Shown here one piece after another: positions 5,959 through 7,533 of a stretch of DNA of 7,533 nt. A program made the translations under genes and the position numbers. The notes beneath the pieces were generated by a model. The model was not told the DNA's origin. It ran no database searches and worked only from the letters and a program-made list of their open reading frames with translations. The stretch spans positions 1 to 7,533 of the forward strand of contig JAUZPW010000064.1 in NCBI GenBank assembly GCA_030705725.1. The letters run 5' to 3'. Origin of the DNA: Bacillota bacterium (GTDB lineage Bacteria > Bacillota > Clostridia > Oscillospirales > Butyricicoccaceae). How positions within the stretch are numbered: the stretch's first letter is position 1; every line of letters begins with the position of its first letter.

Positions 5959-7533
5959 ATGGCCGCAAAGCTTGAAGAATACAACCAAAAAAGAGATTTC
6001 GAAAAAACCGGGGAGCCGGAAGGCAAAACGGAGCGGCCGGAAGAGCGCCTTAGGTTTGTTGTTCAGCGCCATATAGCCCGCAGGGACCACTTCGACTTCC
6101 GTCTCGAATGGAACGGGGCTCTTTTGAGCTGGGCGATACCCAAGGGGCCTTCCTTCGATACCCGCGACAAGAGACTTGCCGTTCAGGTGGAGGATCATCC
6201 CCTGGAATACAGGAATTTTGAAGGGACCATCCCGAGGGGCGAATACGGCGGCGGGGTAGTAATGCTCTGGGACGAGGGCTTCTGGGAACCGCAGCCGGAT
6301 GTGGATGACGGGCTTCGTAGGGGCTCGCTTAAGTTCACGTTAAAAGGGAAACGGCTAAAAGGGAAATGGGCCTTGGTCCGGCTGAAAGAGAAAACGGGCG
6401 AGGCTGAGAAAAACTGGCTTCTGCTTAAAGAGAAAGATGATTACGCTAAAGCCTCCGACGGAATTTCCACATTTAAAAGCAGCATAAGAACAGGCCGCAC
6501 CCTGGCTGAGATCGAGGAAGGCGCGGATCAGAAAATCGTGAAAAACCCGATAACCAATGCCGATGTGCAGCTTGCCAAGCTTGTAAACACCGTTCCCGAG
6601 GGCGACGTTTGGCTGTACGAGCTTAAATACGACGGTTACAGGATTCTGGCTTATCTGGAAAACGGCGGCGTTTTGCTTAAGAGCCGGAACGGCCATGACT
6701 ATACGAAAAGATTCTCCGAAGCTGCCGCCTCCCTTGAGGATTGGGCTGCCGGACGGGCGATTATCCTTGACGGCGAAATGGTGGTAGCGGACGAAAAAGG
6801 CAGGACTGATTTTCAGGCCCTGCAAAGCTACCTGAAAAATCCCGGCGGCAAAAATCTCACCTATATGGTTTTCGACCTGCTGGCGCTAGACGGCGAAAAT
6901 TTGAGGGGCCGCCCCCTTATAGACAGAAAAGAAACGCTTGAGGCTCTGATGAAGGATGCTCCAAAAAACCTCTGCTACAGCAAGCATGTCAGAGGTAACG
7001 GAAAAGAAAGCCTCCGCGCGGCCTGCGAATTAAATCTCGAAGGGATAGTAGGTAAAAAAGCCGATTCGGTATACTGCGGAAAAAGAAACGGCGATTGGAT
7101 CAAGCTTAAATGCGATAAAAGGCAGGAATTTGTAGTTGGCGGATATACCCTTTCAAATAAAAAAACGAGCGGGGCCAGCTCGCTTTTGCTGGGCGTTTTC
7201 GAAGGGGACGAGCTTATCTTTGCCGGACGCGCCGGAACCGGGCTATCCGCGCGCGGCATGAAAGAGCTCGAAGAAAAATTTGAAGGCATAAAAAAGGAAT
7301 CGAGCCCTTTTAAGCAGGCGCCCGCGGCAAAATCAAACGAAAAAATAACCTGGCTTGAGCCCGTTCTGGTCGCGGAAATCAAATTTGCCGAATGGACCGG
7401 GGATAATTATCTGAGACAGGCAAGCTTCAAGGGCCTGCGGACGGATAAGGACCCTAAGTCCGTAATCAGGGAAACAGCGGACGATGAAAAGCGGCAGGAT
7501 CAAAATAAAAAAGAGGAGGAGTTACCCTCGGAA
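5959..7533 (+). CDS. ligD: LigD-type repair protein: 3'-phosphoesterase plus ATP-dependent DNA ligase (partial, 3' end beyond window)
   Basis: DNA end-processing and sealing enzyme of bacterial non-homologous end joining, normally partnered with Ku. The frame is open for 525 codons to the right edge. Residues 8-162 are the phosphoesterase domain: KRDF near 11-14, then His38, His44, Asp46, Arg48, His80 and Tyr84, which match the active-site residues His42, His48, Asp50, Arg52, His84 and Tyr88 of Pseudomonas LigD. From about 195 comes the ligase domain: KYDG with adenylated Lys223, SRNG, LDGEMV with Glu273, FDLL (305-308), EGIVGKK (361-367) and WIKLK (380-384). The OB-fold follows, with FKGLRTDKDP at 490-499. 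The visible part ends in a hydrophilic Lys/Glu-rich stretch that looks like an interdomain linker, so a primase-polymerase domain probably follows (PE-LIG-POL order); a two-domain protein ending just beyond the edge is possible. Ku is not in this window. Confidence 0.94.
   Translation, partial: MAAKLEEYNQKRDFEKTGEPEGKTERPEERLRFVVQRHIARRDHFDFRLEWNGALLSWAIPKGPSFDTRDKRLAVQVEDHPLEYRNFEGTIPRGEYGGGVVMLWDEGFWEPQPDVDDGLRRGSLKFTLKGKRLKGKWALVRLKEKTGEAEKNWLLLKEKDDYAKASDGISTFKSSIRTGRTLAEIEEGADQKIVKNPITNADVQLAKLVNTVPEGDVWLYELKYDGYRILAYLENGGVLLKSRNGHDYTKRFSEAAASLEDWAAGRAIILDGEMVVADEKGRTDFQALQSYLKNPGGKNLTYMVFDLLALDGENLRGRPLIDRKETLEALMKDAPKNLCYSKHVRGNGKESLRAACELNLEGIVGKKADSVYCGKRNGDWIKLKCDKRQEFVVGGYTLSNKKTSGASSLLLGVFEGDELIFAGRAGTGLSARGMKELEEKFEGIKKESSPFKQAPAAKSNEKITWLEPVLVAEIKFAEWTGDNYLRQASFKGLRTDKDPKSVIRETADDEKRQDQNKKEEELPSE

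Noticed and set aside
6355..6825. Minus-strand open frame of 156 codons inside the LigD gene
   Set aside because: The opposite strand encodes conserved ligase motifs throughout this stretch, so this frame is a by-product of codon composition.
6975..7382. Minus-strand open frame of 135 codons inside the LigD gene
   Set aside because: It covers the ligase nucleotide-binding motifs and OB-fold on the other strand; its Ser/Phe/Leu-rich translation is typical of a shadow.

Overview
The window looks like ordinary low-to-mid GC Bacillota (Firmicutes) chromosome, most likely from the class Clostridia. This rests on strong AGGAGG-type ribosome binding sites, frequent TTG and GTG starts, Lys/Ile-rich proteins, and a transporter subfamily and Lys-rich signal peptide typical of that phylum. 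No RNA gene, transposase, phage gene or CRISPR array is visible. All supported genes lie on the + strand, except a possible partial gene leaving the left edge on the - strand.

Layout. (1) Bases 1-149 hold a stop-free, coding-looking minus-strand frame that runs off the left edge, followed by about 150-170 bp of AT-rich intergenic DNA. (2) Bases 320-2813 are a compact three-gene ABC-2 exporter operon: a BcrA-type ATPase followed by two 264-residue membrane proteins that are tandem paralogues. The gaps are 6 and 13 nt, the ribosome binding sites overlap the ends of the preceding genes, and all three likely starts are non-ATG. (3) Bases 2814-2947 are a gap with a perfect TATAAT -10 box and a 6-bp inverted repeat overlapping the -35. 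(4) Bases 2948-4990 encode a secreted SxxK serine hydrolase of the beta-lactamase/penicillin-binding-protein-like family with a long C-terminal beta-rich extension. (5) Bases 5057-5917 encode a PhzF-family protein. (6) Bases 5959 to the right edge encode the N-terminal 525 residues of a LigD-type DNA repair protein (3'-phosphoesterase domain, then ATP-dependent DNA ligase domain); the frame is still open at the edge. This large gene has no stop codon in the window.

How the genes may work together. The ATPase and two permeases should form one exporter, with a heterodimeric membrane part, of the kind often tied to peptide-antibiotic or cell-envelope stress resistance; the substrate cannot be read from sequence. 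The serine hydrolase acts outside the membrane and could belong to the same envelope theme, but it has its own promoter. PhzF and LigD follow it with gaps of 66 and 41 nt and no clear terminator, so they may be read through from the hydrolase promoter, although their functions are unrelated. I found no convincing novel system. The best leads are the operator-like repeat on the hydrolase promoter, the unusual ATPase motifs, the unassigned hydrolase C-terminus and the LigD architecture with its start-stop leader.
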